From contig JAZKJV010000680.1 in assembly GCA_037367405.1 (NCBI GenBank), forward strand, positions 248,001 to 312,000: a stretch of 64,000 nucleotides of DNA, given 5' to 3'. The notes under the pieces were generated by a model. The model saw nothing but the letters and a program-made list of their open reading frames with translations. It searched no databases and was not told the DNA's origin. This document shows, piece by piece, positions 9,740 through 21,224 of the stretch. A program made the translations under genes and the position numbers. The stretch's first letter is position 1. Every line of letters starts with the position of its first letter. The DNA comes from Ottelia alismoides (Eukaryota > Streptophyta > Magnoliopsida > Alismatales > Hydrocharitaceae).

Positions 9740-12700
9740 TCAGAAAAGCTGCGGGTATCGTGCCTGCATGTCGGCTTCGGTCTCCCACGTCGCCTCTTCG
9801 ACACCGTGTCAGTGCCACAACACTTTGACCAATGGAATCTCTTTGCTGCGAAGCTTCTTTACAGCACGGTCAAGTATCTGCACTGGCCTCGTATGTCAAA
9901 TCTGGTTCCACGTCAAGATTCTCATAACTGATGACGTGTCGAGGGTCGTGCACATACTTCCTCAAGTTGGATACATGGAAGACATTGTGAATAGCTGATA
10001 GATGTGGAGGAAGGGCTACTCGGTATGCAACCTTTCCCACTCTAGCTAGAATCTCAAAAGGTTCAACATATCGCGGTGCCAACTTGCCACGAACACCGAA
10101 TCTCTGCACTCCCTTCATGGGAGATACACGGAGAAATACTCAATCTCCAACCTATAATTTATAGGGATGTCGTTAGTATGAGATTAAGTTGAACATATAT
10201 ATAAGTCATAATTGAATTGATGAAGAGGAAAGAATTGAATTACCTGGAACTCCAAGTCTCTTTTTCGACGGTCTGCATAGCTCTTCTGGCGACTCTGTGC
10301 TGTTAGAAGTCTTCGTCTCATAAGATCAACAGCTCTCGCAGTCTCCTCCAAGAGATCTACGGAATATAAAGCATGATCACCTAGCTCACGCCAACTGAGA
10401 GGTGTGAGACATCTCCGCTCGTATAGGGCTTCGAATGGTGCCATGCCAATACTGGAGTGATAGCTGTTGTTGTACGTGAATTCTACTAATGGCAGATGGT
10501 CCTTCCAAGACCCTTTTCACTCCAAAGTGCAAGCGCGGAGCAAATCCTCTAGTATCTGAATGGTGTGCTCACTCTGTCCATCTGTCTGCGGATGATATGC
10601 AGAACTCATCTTCAGTTCTGCATGTAGTGCTGACATGAACTGATGCCAATAATGCGGTGTAAATCTCGAATCCCTGTCAGACACCACCTCTCGTGGTATA
10701 CCATGCAATCTGATAATGTTTTGCACATATAGCTTGGCCAATCTGGATGGAGTGTAAGTCGTGTTGACAGGTATGAAATAGGCTGACTTGGTCAACCTAT
10801 CAACAATGACCCAAATGGAATCATGGCCCCCTTGTGTCTTTGGCAATCCTGTAACGAAATCCATAGAAATGCTCTCCCCTTTCCACTCGGGAATGGGGAG
10901 AGACTGCAGTAATCCTGGTGGTCTACTGTGCTCAGCCGTGACCATTTGACTGGTCATACATATGCTAATATGTAGCGCCACATCGCGCTTCTTCCCATCC
11001 CACCAGAAATGTCGACGCAGATCGCGGTACATCTTCGTGCTACCTGGATGGATAGATAACCGTGAACTGTGTGCCTCATCAAGTATGCCTCTGCGCAACT
11101 GCTCGTCGTTGGGTACAACGACCCGTCTTGCCTTCCATAAAATAGACTCCATCACAACAAAGTCATCAACCTCATCCTTGATGGCGCACATGTATCTATC
11201 TCGGATCCAAAGATCTATCTTCTGGCCTTCGACGATACGATATCAAAGATTGCTATATCGTGGAGGCACAGCGGTAGAAATGGATGCACTCTCATGATGA
11301 TGCCAATCGGTCGAAGCTGCGAGCATATCCCATGTATATAGCCAGTTTGCCGTACTCTCAACATGAGCTCTCCTGCTAAGTGCATCAGGCACCACATTTC
11401 CCTTACCGTGATGGTAAGAAATCGTGCAATCATAATCCTTCAGTAGCTCGAGCCATCTGCGTTGTCTCATATTCAGCTCCTTTTGATCAAATATATACTT
11501 TAGGCTCTTGTGATTAGTAAAATTCTCGAAATTCACCCCATATAGATAGTGGCGCCAGATCTTCAAGGCAAAGACAACTGCCGCCAACTCCAAGACATGC
11601 GTAGGGTAGTTCCGCTCATGCGGTCTCAACTGTCTTGATGCGTAAGCAATCACCTGTCCTCTCTGCATCAACACTGCTCCTAGACCTTCTCCAGATGCAT
11701 CCGTGTATACCGCATAGACTTGAGTGCCTGAAGGAAGAGCAAGAATAGGCGCTATAGTCAATCTCTCCTTCAGTGTCTGGAAGGCCTGCTCACATAAATC
11801 GTCCCAAATAAATGGGACTCCCTTCTACGTCAATCGTGTCAAAGGATGGACAATGCGTAAAAATTCACTGACGAAGCGTCTGTAATAGCCCGCTAATCCG
11901 AGGAAGCTTCGAAACTGAGTAACTGTCTTGGGTTGCTCCCAAGACATAATCGCCTCAATCTTCGCAGGATCAACTGCGATGCCTGCTCCAGAAATGACAT
12001 GCCCGGGATAACCAGAACTCACACTTGCTCAACTTGGCATATAACTTGTGCTCCCATAATGTATCTAAGACAATCCGTAGATCATTTGCATGATCTCATT
12101 CATTCCGTGAGTATATGAGCACATCATCAATGAATACCACCACAAATTTGTTCTAAGTATGGACGGAAGATCCGGTTCATCATATCCATAAATACTGCAG
12201 GTGCATTGGTGAGCCCAAACAGCATCACCACAAACTCGTAGTGTCGATAACGAGTCCTGAAAGCTGTCCTCGGAATATCTGCCTATCGAATCCTCAGCTG
12301 ATGATAGCCCGAATGAAGATCGATCTTCGAGAACACCGAAGATCCCTGAAGCTGGTTGAACAAATCATCAATGCGCGGTAAAGGCTAACAGTTCTTCACC
12401 TTTCTCTTGTTCAGCTGCCTGTAATCAATACATAACCTCATGGATCCATCCTTCTTCTTGACAAATAGAACCGGAGCACCCTAAGGTGAAGTGCTCGACC
12501 TCACGAATCCCAAATCAAGTAACTCCTGTAACTGCACCTTCAGCTCCCTCAACTTAAAAGGTGCCATTCGGTAAGGAGCCATCGAGATCGACTGTGTATC
12601 TGGTAGTAATGTGATCTCGAACTCGATCTCTCTCTCTCTCTCTCAGGAGGTAATCCTGGTAGCTCATCAGGAAACACATATGGGTATTCTGATACTACTC

Positions 12701-13600
12701 GGATGCCCTGTGTCATCGGCTCCTGATCAGATACCTCTCGAACAAATGCAAGATATGAATCACAACCCTGATCAACAAGTCGCTGAGCTCGTAACACCGA
12801 AATGTACTCCATGGTGGAGTCATGTATAGTACCCTCAAAAGTGAACTCGGGTAGATCTGGAATCCTGAAGACAACCGTCTTCCTAAAGCAATCAATAAGT
12901 GTATGATGAGCTGATAATCAATCCGTATCCAAAATCAAGTCGAACTCATCAAGCTGTAGAGTAGACAATCTGCGATCATCTCGTGACCGCCAATCATTAC
13001 GGGCAAATGCCTGACTATCAGAGAAATGATAAACAACTGGCCACCTGGTCCTCGGATGTGATATGGGGAAGAGAGAGTCTCTGCGACTCTACCTAAAGAA
13101 GCAAGTAACCTCGAAGCAAGAAAAGAATGTGTCGCACCAGGATCAAATAGAATATGGAAAGGTCGGCCCAAGACCGAGATCATACCTTTCACCACAGTAG
13201 CGGTTGAACATGCCTGCTCCTTAGTAACTGCATGTAACTGCCCCTGCCCGGTTGGTGCAGCACTGGAACCTGTTACACTCTATGTCTGTCTCTGCTGCTG
13301 TCGCCTAAAGTTGGAGTTCCTGCCACGGAAACTCCCTAAACGCTGTGCCTGAGGCTGCGACGACTGTGGCTGTAGGTGAGGCTCGTCAGAAGCCTGCGGG
13401 AATTGTGATCGATAATGTCCCCACTCGTGACATCGGTAACATTGGACCGGTCGAGTAGATGGAGTGGTCGTGTCTGCTCGCTGCGACCCAGCTGGTCGAG
13501 CGGAATCTGTGCCATTCGTAGATACTTATCAGAAATACCTTTTCTCTTCTTGGGATATAGTATGAAAATTAATGAAATCGGTGGCATCTGTAGTAATTGA
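9740..13600 (-). pseudogene. Gypsy chromovirus-like gag-pol polyprotein, frameshifted
   Basis: From the 5' side on the minus strand: the end of gag with a zinc knuckle CYRCHEWGHYRSQF whose last Cys is Phe (about 13436-13395); protease with DPGATHSF (about 13145; the family norm is DSG); RT remnants across 12870-11830, ending with [18 protein letters not shown]; RNase H with [15 protein letters not shown] (about 11710) and DALSRR; integrase 11191-10517 with MDFVTGLP, SDRDSRF and TDGQSE, so the D-D-E triad is visible although its zinc finger is degenerate; then PRYVEPFEIL and a chromodomain-like tail (LVKVLW, EEATWETEADMQARYP), stop at 9740-9742. The N-terminal part of gag is missing. Several frameshifts and stops. 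The tail suggests the Tekay-like chromovirus group. Confidence 0.85.
12627..12644 (+). repeat. (TC)9 microsatellite inside the gypsy pol region
   Basis: Nine TC units lie in the protease-RT interval and shift the frame of the polyprotein. Confidence 0.9.
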
Positions 13601-13716
13601 ATTTGAATGTTATATTTCCCTTCTCGGACTCACGACAAGTCGGAAGACTGTCGCTATCTGAGAACTTAATGCGATTGGAATTGAAATACTGCGAATGTGC
13701 GTATCGGGGTACCACT

Positions 13717-13728
13717 GCTCTGATACCA
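13717..13728 (-). other. Primer-binding site (tRNA-iMet) of the gypsy element
   Basis: GCTCTGATACCA on the plus strand, the complement of TGGTATCAGAGC, lies 4 bases from the LTR start at 13733. It fixes the 5' side of the element and its minus orientation. Confidence 0.8.
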
Positions 13729-13732
13729 AACT

Positions 13733-15049
13733 TGTAAGCCCTCTCGGATCCGGGTACCCATTTACGACACATTTCATACTATTACATTCATTGGCATCGC
13801 ATTATAAGTATGAATTTTCGGGGAAATTTTTCGCGCTGTTATATTTGCAGATGATATTCACATTCATTTCATAAACCACAGTGATAAGAAAACAAGTGCC
13901 ATCACCATTTCATTTCATAATTTTCATATAATGACATCATGTATGAATAGTCTGCCAGTACATACAGTATATCCCAAAATATCGTAAAGAAGAGAAATGA
14001 AGCATAATACAACATAATTTGAACCAAAAACTGAAAACAAAAACAACATACCTTCTGGTATAAACACTATCGCCTGGAATCATCAAGAGCTACTGAACAA
14101 CAGTCTTTTTGCCTGCCAAAATATGTTTAGGAAAGAAGAGGCGTCAGCGGTTGCTGGTACCTCTCAAAATTTATAAAAATAAATTAACATTTAATATGTT
14201 CAAAAGCAAGCAAGTAGAAAGGTGGAACAAGTAAAGTTTACATCTACTTGCGTAAGTAAAAAGGTTTTCAGACTTGTAAGCATCTTCCATAAGCATTCAT
14301 TATTCTAACATTTTTCATATATAACATATCTATTTTGTAGTTAAGTGTTCATATTTGTATGAGTGTATGTATATATACATGTATCTATTATCATATTGAC
14401 CAGATATCATATCTGTGGATTTTGACGTTATGAAAGCTGGGATTGGAAATGTTTATGGATTTACTTAATTCTCAAGTCTAATGGATAGTCATTTCCTACT
14501 AACACAACTTTTGATTGTAACTTCTCCAAATCTCAACTTCACCTGTCTCAGATGTAACTCTAGATGATGTAGATACAGATATGGATGATCTAGATGTAGA
14601 ATCGCCGTCTGTTGGCGAAAGTAAAACTCAAGCGGTGAGGTAGCCTACAAATGGCTCTTCCGTCTCGCCCTCTAATTGGAAGTGCGGTCCAATAGAGGGA
14701 TTGGTCTACTCCAAAACTACGCCACTGAGACGGGTGAGAGACTCTCCGAAAAAGTCGCTCTGGAAAACGGCCCGACCGGTAACGGGCAACCGAGCTCGTA
14801 CGAAAAACTAAAATCGAGGATCCCCCGACTGGGTATCCTAAAACAAAGGGTCAGCGGAGCTGGCCTAAAGTCGGGATCCCAACGAAACGTAAAAACACTG
14901 CGAGCTCGCGTAAAAACCGTGTAAAGGACTGGGATCCTAGACCCGCGCACTTGGCGGTTGCTGCCCAAGCTGGGCTTCCTATCTCCCGCCCAGTTGAGGG
15001 TCACCGCGCCCTCGCACGGTCAGGTGTAAGGGTCAATATGACCGGCAAC
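13733..15049 (-). repeat. 5' LTR of the gypsy element (right boundary tentative)
   Basis: The left edge (TGTAAGCCCTCTC) is set by the primer site. The right edge is proposed at GGCAACA ending at 15049, which would start the minus-strand LTR with TGTTGCCGG. No second copy exists here to confirm this. The part 14600-15020 is GC-richer than the rest and contains no reading frame I believe. Confidence 0.5.
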
Positions 15050-17310
15050 ATCTCTGATATTACTGATTTACCACCATATGGAAAATATTACAGGAACTAT
15101 TCAGAAGGATATGCCGCTTGTATGTTTAAGACCATGAGGTACTTAATCTATATAGGTTTGAAGACAACGAATTCGTTTGGTTGACCCCACTTTATTGCCA
15201 TGTTTTAAGTTTAATCGAAGTCAAATACATTTAATTCCATACCTAGATATTGATTTACTTTAGGTTAAGATTTTACTCATCATAAATATGAACTCATGTA
15301 AACCCCCTTTTTTTACATGATAGTGGGAGTTGTTGGAATAGCCAAGTAATTCCTTAAAGGAGAGTGCGGTCATTTGGATAACAATAATATCAGACCATGA
15401 ACAAAAGTTGTTGGTTTCAACTAATAACCCACTTGAGTTGATGTATTCCGATTTAGTTGATTAACATGAATCACAAAGAGTAAGAGATGTAGCCGTGTTA
15501 AGAGTCAACGTGCTATACTAGTGAAGTGCTCCCAGCATTCAATTGCCCTAAAGGTGCCCACTCTCTACTCCTGGCAACTAAGGACTGTCATACTAAGATA
15601 AAACAAACTTCTTAGGAAAGATGAAGATGACTGTACATTATCAGTACTCCCTAATCCTCTAAAAAGTTGATGATAGAAGATCTTGCAACATCTTTTCCAA
15701 TGCAAAAATAATAACTATAATAATTGTTGTATTGCTTTTGTTAACCTTCAAAATGACTGGATTATATTTTAATAATTAATAATTATGGGAAAAAGGAAAA
15801 TATAATAAAAAAAATGGTAGAAATGCACTACTATCGGAATTTAGATTGATATAGGTTTCCTAATTGGTAGCATTAGAATTTATGTACGTCAACATCATAA
15901 GAAGATTTCTATATCTAGGATTTGAGAAGCATTAACAGTCCCAATCACCAATAATCATGGGGACGATGATGGCCAATCACCCGCAACAAGAGTAATACAC
16001 TGGAGGCAATAACATGAGGCAATTGGCTACCACACAAATATAAATATAGGAGTACTAGTTCGATCTCAACAGCTTCAGATTTTTTTATTATATATTGAAA
16101 TCATTCTGCGACCTATACATTAGTCAAAATCTGCAACACATATCAACTTATAAGATATTAAGACATGCTTTTAAAAAAACATAAATGAAAATATGAATGA
16201 TAATTACATATTGAAAACACTGAAATAGTAACATTGTTCACTGCTCAAATTCTGCAACGCATATGACCAAATAAAGATCTGTTTCTGGAAAAAATATAAT
16301 AATAATTATATATTGAAAATATGTACACTGTGATCCTATCATTAGTCAAAATCTGCAATGCAGATCGCCAAAAAAAAGTCTATCGACAACCAGGACAAGA
16401 TCTAATACCTCTTGATTAACAAGGCCTGCAAGCTAACCGAGATATACAAAACAATTACCATGCTGTGTATAAAGATGAACACCTCCCTAATCTCTAGTTG
16501 ATTAATGGGTATAATATTTAAGACATGGAGTTTATTATTCAAGCAAATGAATTAATATGATCTGCAAATGCAGTATAGGATCCCTCCCCTAAGATCTCAT
16601 GATTTGTTATATAATTTTGATCGAGAATTAGATATGGATTCTACATGCATGGCATCCAAAGTGGAGTTTAATGATACATATAAGGCGGCAAAGGAGAGGA
16701 AGAGGATTGTACCTAATTAAAGCTTTGACCTTGAAGAATTTGATCTTGTGTAGGATGCACAACATCAATTATGGGGAGCTCCTAGCAGTCACTCGTTGGA
16801 GGCTCCAGAAGATTGATTAGCTGCCACCCAACAACTTTATTGGAGAACAACAACTGCAGTTGCTGCAGTTCTAGGCATCAGATGCATGCAGCAGCTTAAA
16901 CAGGAAGAAGTTGCCTCTTCTTGGGAATGGCAGCAAAAATCTGAGAGAGTTTGGGGCCTTCCTTCGTTGGAAAGGTTGCAGAGAAAAAAACGTTGGAAGA
17001 ATAAAAACAAAGAGAAAGCTGTGATATAAATAAGGAGGAAGAAGCCTCCTTTGATTGACAAGTGGAGAAGGAAAGTCATGTGGGCTGCCCCTGCTGTACG
17101 TGGCTTCAATTATATTTTTATTATTTTTTCTTTTACAACAACCGTTTAGTTTACATAATTTAATATATATATATACTTTATATATTTTTGTTTTGAGATA
17201 TTTAAGATTTGTCCGTATTCGCGTCTTGAATGCCGTATTTCGATGCACCACACCTTGATTTGCTCGTCTCTGAATGGCGGTCAAAATGAGTATAATATTG
17301 GTATACTTTT
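15050..17310. other. AT-rich intergenic DNA, no gene recognised
   Basis: No transposon protein or plausible host exon is seen on either strand. It holds three imperfect repeats at 16087-16390 and a G/A-rich segment near 16880-17070 with short uninformative frames. It may be old, decayed element sequence or residual host DNA. Confidence 0.4.
16087..16390 (+). repeat. Three imperfect tandem repeats of about 100-116 bp
   Basis: Each unit begins ATTAYATATTGAAA (16087, 16203, 16305) and contains a word like TCAAAATCTGCAAYRCA followed by an AT-rich tail. Unit spacing is 116 and 102 bp. Confidence 0.6.
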
Positions 17311-17399
17311 GATCGTGTTTGGATGCCCGAGATTTTCGAGATACAGTTTCAGGTTGGGGTTAAATTTTGTGAATCAAAAATATCAAACGATATCCGATT

Positions 17400-17620
17400 G
17401 ACGAACGGTCGATTCCGTTGGTTTTGTTTTGTCGAATCAGATCTCATGATGATCTCGGTTCATTTTGCAGTTTCGAAATTTGCGTTGTTGCTTTTTCGGG
17501 CACACATTACGATGCGACCGATTTTTGGTCGATTTCGGCCGAACGACTTTTGATTCACGATCAATTGATCGTTTTGAGTCATCTAATGCTGACTAACGAC
17601 TTTATTGTGTTGATCAGACC
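17400..17620 (+). repeat. Dispersed unclassified repeat, copy 1
   Basis: A segment of about 200 bp beginning near GAACGGTCGATTCCGTTGG is similar, in reverse complement, to 38800-38998. Shared features are TTTTGTCG, TGCGATCGACTTTTGGTCG-like words and a run ending near GATCGTTTTGAGTC. It has no coding sense in either copy. It could be part of an LTR of an element not otherwise present. Confidence 0.6.
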
Positions 17621-17639
17621 CTAATTGGGTCGGGTTCGG

Positions 17640-18042
17640 GTTAGGCGGATTACAGATGTTACCCTTGATACAACTTGTATACCCATAAGTATCTTTGGTG
17701 CCATTGAAGTATATTTTCGGCTTGAAACTAGTTGCATTAAGACAAGACTTCTTATGTCTCAGAGGAAGTATGCGATTGATTTTCTACCTAAGGCTCGTGT
17801 TTGGTGTTAAAATCGGCTTCGATTCATATGGATCCCAAGGCTCGACTACATGCGGAGGACATACAAGGTGATAAAGACAATGTTGCACTAGCAGGGATGC
17901 TTTTACATCTCACTATCACAAGAGCTGATATTTCCTTGGTAGAAGGATAACTTAATCAGATTGTGCGTAGACTGATATATGTCCACTTGGATGCTACCAT
18001 GATGGTATTATGGTTTGTCAGGGCATCTCAATGAATAGGCTA
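17640..18042 (+). pseudogene. Copia RT C-terminal scrap
   Basis: Broken plus-strand pieces read MSQRKYAIDFLPKARV (about 17750-17800), MDPKARLHAEDIQGDKDN (about 17829-17882) and LTITRADISLV (about 17911-17943). These follow the copia RT order SQRKYALDLL / MDPN.RLH / LTITRPDISF. Stops and indels are many. The fragment ends at the target duplication of element L. Confidence 0.7.
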
Positions 18043-18337
18043 TGTTAGAGAATGTAATAGGTGGGTAATTGGATCTCACCAAGATCTAATTACCCCTCTC
18101 ATGTTTAGTCCCACATAGATGAGCGTTGGGACTCCGGTCTGTCTGAGGAGCTATATAAAGAGCCCTTCACCCCTGTACTCATTGAGAATTCTAATAGAAT
18201 ATCCAGCCCCCCTTTGAGGGCTTCTCCCGTAGTTTCATCCCGCTCCTTAGGGAGTAGGGTTCCACGCTAAGTCCTTGTTCTTCATGTTTATCTTTCTTGT
18301 TTTATCGATTCCGCTTCCGCATTTCATATTCTTAACA
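18043..18337 (+). repeat. 5' LTR of element L
   Basis: TGTTAGAG...CTTAACA, 295 bp, with a TATA box (GCTATATAAAGAGCCC, about 18151-18166). Nearly the same sequence recurs at 22883-23176. Confidence 0.9.
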
Positions 18338-18349
18338 TGGTATCAGAGC
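18338..18349 (+). other. Primer-binding site (tRNA-iMet) of element L
   Basis: TGGTATCAGAGC follows the LTR with no spacer. Confidence 0.9.
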
Positions 18350-18416
18350 ATGTCGATTCTCGTGGATTTATTATTTAAAATTCATATTCGGATTGAAATT
18401 CGATTATTGTTCGTTC

Positions 18417-21224
18417 TTTTTTTTTGATGTCTAAAAGATAGGGGGAAACACTCGATGGTGTCCACTCCAAGTTTATTAATCCAAACAAAAGGGGAACAAA
18501 GTTTGAAAAACAAAAACCAACTACGCCCAAACCGTTACAGGACCCACTCGTCTATCAAGCGATTAGCGAACACCCCGACATTTTCCTTGTAAAAATGCTG
18601 ACCCGAGAACAGTAAGTCGTTTCTCCCCCGTCACACCGCCCAGAGAATGGCCATGGGGTACAACCGCTCTCTCCTTGTTCTGTTGGTATTGGCGTGGACC
18701 GAGTCCCAAAAAGCTTGGAAGTCGTCGCTGCGGCACCAGTCTGAGCCCAACTCCTGCCACGGTTGAGATACCAAGGGGCATGAGAAGAAAAGATGTTCCA
18801 CCGATTCGATCGCAACATTACAAATCAAGCACCTGTCTGAAAGAACTCCTAGAAGCCTGATGCACCTATCCTGCGTCATCAGTCTCTTTCTCCTGAGCAG
18901 CCAAAGGAAGATACCAATTCTCTCAGGAAGCTTGAGAGCCCAAATAATAGCGCAGTCTCTGATAAGCATGTCGGAGCTGGCAGGCGGCGGCCTGGAGATG
19001 GCACCATAGGCCCCCCTGACCGAGAAAGACCCCTCTTTCCAACTCTAATGATCCCGACCCCCACCTCTCGCACGGCCTCCAGCAAGGCCAGGAAATCTTC
19101 GAACCTCTGGTCAGAGAGGATAGCAGTAAAGGTCGGGCACCAGAGCCCATCAGCTCAACACTCCGCAACCGAGCAGGACTTCTCTCCAGCAAGCGCAAAC
19201 AACCGGGGGAACCAAGAGCACAAGGCCCCTCCCCCCGACCAATCGTCAGTCCAAAAAGAGAAAGAGTCCCCCCTCCCGAGAATCGGTCTAAAGAGTGCGA
19301 TGTTGTTCACAAAAGTCTTCACCACGCCCCGCCCGAAAGGAGTCGGGGTGTTAAGGACGGCCGTCAACGAGGGCGGGGCATCCCTCACGCTGTAGATCTT
19401 ACGGGTCACCGTGCAAACGAGGTCATCCCCCGGGCCTCAGATCATGCTAGCCCACTTAAGCAAAAAGCGCTTCATTCATTTGCTCTAGCGACTTCACCCC
19501 CAGGCCCCCGTTGTTCTTCTGGAGCAAGATATCCTCCCATCCCACCAAGTGGATCCCCCTGTTCCCGCCCGCACCATTACCCCACAAGAAGGAGCGCATC
19601 CGCTTCTCCAGCCGCACCCGTATCCCATTTGGCATCTTACGGTTGGAGAGAAGATAGATGGGAATGGAGGAAAGGACGGATTTCAGAAGAACCAATCTGC
19701 CCCCCTCGAGAGAACCGCGACCTTCCAACCCGATAACCTTGCCTCCACCTTCTCCACCACCCTCAGCCAATCGCGGATCCGAGTCCTCCCCAGCGCCAAC
19801 AGCGTGCCCAAATACTCAAGCAGCAACGAGGATCTTCCCGAGCCCAGGGTCGTCGCAAGATTGTCAGAAAGAAGCTCCGCATGCCCGAAGGGAACGAACA
19901 CTGACTTCGCGTTATTCTTAGCCAAACTCGATAGCTCAGAGAAGATCTCTAAAGCCACCGCCATGTCGTTAGCCTCCTCAAAGCCCCCCTCGATGAAAAA
20001 AAGTGTATCATCAGCGTACTGGACGATCGGAACCACCAACTCATCCCTCGAGTAGCCCCTAGAAAAACCACGTCCAACGACACTGTCCGCAATATCGGAG
20101 AGCACATCGGCCGCGAGAATGAATAGCATTGGCGCCAAGGGGCACCCTTGACGCACCCCCTTCGCGGTTGGATCCAACCCCCCTCCGGTCGACCGTTGAC
20201 CAAAACTGAAAAAGACGCCGTGGTGATACAACGCCTCATCGTAGAAATCCACAAGTCGGGGAAGCCCTTCCTCCTCAGCACACACCAGAGAAATCTCCAA
20301 TCGAGAGTATCATACGCCTTCGCAAAGTCCACCTTCCAAAGCATACCGCTCGTACCCCTCCGCCGCCAATCCGCAATAATCTCATAGGCGAGCGAGACGC
20401 AATCTGAAATCTGACGACCAGGGATGAAAGCCGATTGGGCCAACGAAATAAGACTCCCAAGAATGACATTGAGTCTACCCGCAAGGACCTTCTCCGTGAT
20501 CAGGTACAATGCGTTCGAAATGGCGATATGCCGAAAATCCCCGATCGAAGAGACCGCCGACGACTTCGGAAGCAAGACAAGGAGCGCACGGTTGATCCTA
20601 TCAGAGCCCGAGTCCCCCTTACAGAATTCCCCCACCACTTCAAGCACCTCCTGCCCAACGACGTCCTAGAAGTCCTTGTAGAAGGAGATTGGGAAACCAT
20701 CTAGGCCAGGCGCGGCGTCGTCGTTCATATCCCAAACCGTGTCCTTCAGTTCCTCCAAACTAACCTCACGGAGCAGGTCCTCCCATGAGGACCTCGCCAC
20801 GGTCCTAGTCCCCCGTCCCAACCACCTCCACCTCCACGGGATGATAGCCGAGGTAGCGTCCTTGAAGTGCTTCGAAATAGCAAGACCCATTTCTTTGTTT
20901 CCTTCCACGCAGATCCCATCGATTACAATTGAGCGCAAGGCATTGGATCTACGCCTCCCATTAGCACAACGGTGGAAGAAGGATGTATTAGCGTCCCCTT
21001 CCCGAATCCAGTTAATTCTCGACCTCTGCCTCCATTCCGTGATGCGTTTCCTCTCCTCGGCGAGAAGTTTCCTGTGAGCCTCCGCCCGAGTCTCGATTTC
21101 CACCGCCGAGAGCTCCCTGCAGTCCTCCAGCGAATCAAGCTTGTGAATGACCTCCTCCGCCTCCGCCCGAGTCTCGATTTCCACCGTCGAGAGCTCCCTG
21201 CAGTCCAACTAGCGAATCAAGCTT
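18417..21224 (-). pseudogene. LINE P: 5'-truncated L1-type ORF2 (RT and zf-RVT), nested in L
   Basis: Minus strand, 5' to 3': EGDANTSFFHRCANGRR (about 20990), DDAAPGLDGFPISFYKDF (about 20720-20667), RT with NALYLITEKVLAGRLN, SAFIPGRQISDCV, KVDFAKAYDTLDWRFLW, SFSVLVNGRPEGG, a frameshift near 20165, then KGVRQGCPLAPMLFILAADV and the catalytic QYADDTLFF (about 20015), RTRIRDWLRVVEKVEARLSG, the WxxxFLWG-type region, and a zf-RVT domain (CLICNVAIESVEHLFFSCP, about 18830-18780). The 3' end is a T9 run at 18417-18425, the poly(A) tail. Endonuclease and ORF1 are missing. GC-rich codons set it apart from LINE M, so it is another LINE family. Several frameshifts inactivate it. Confidence 0.9.
21078..21224 (-). 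repeat. 81-bp direct duplication at the 5' end of LINE P
   Basis: The block from GCCTCCGCCCGAGTCTCG at 21078 recurs at 21159 with few changes. In protein it doubles a coiled segment (ELSxVEIETRAEA). Confidence 0.75.

Larger units (their letters stand above)
9703..15049 (-). mobile_element. Ty3/gypsy element (chromovirus-like), 5' LTR and polyprotein; 3' end lost
   Basis: Minus-strand order is LTR (about 13733-15049), primer site (13717-13728), truncated gag, protease, RT, RNase H, integrase, chromodomain-like tail. The order RT-RNase H before integrase defines Ty3/gypsy. Only 37 bp remain after the polyprotein stop before the copia LTR at 9702, so the 3' LTR has been removed or displaced. 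No target duplication can be tested. Confidence 0.85.

Noticed and set aside
16087..16390. CRISPR-like array
   Set aside because: Three imperfect units of unequal spacing in plant nuclear DNA; not a CRISPR.
18043..18337. Cassandra-type TRIM (LTR with 5S rRNA promoter)
   Set aside because: No 5S-like internal promoter sequence is visible in the L or K LTRs.
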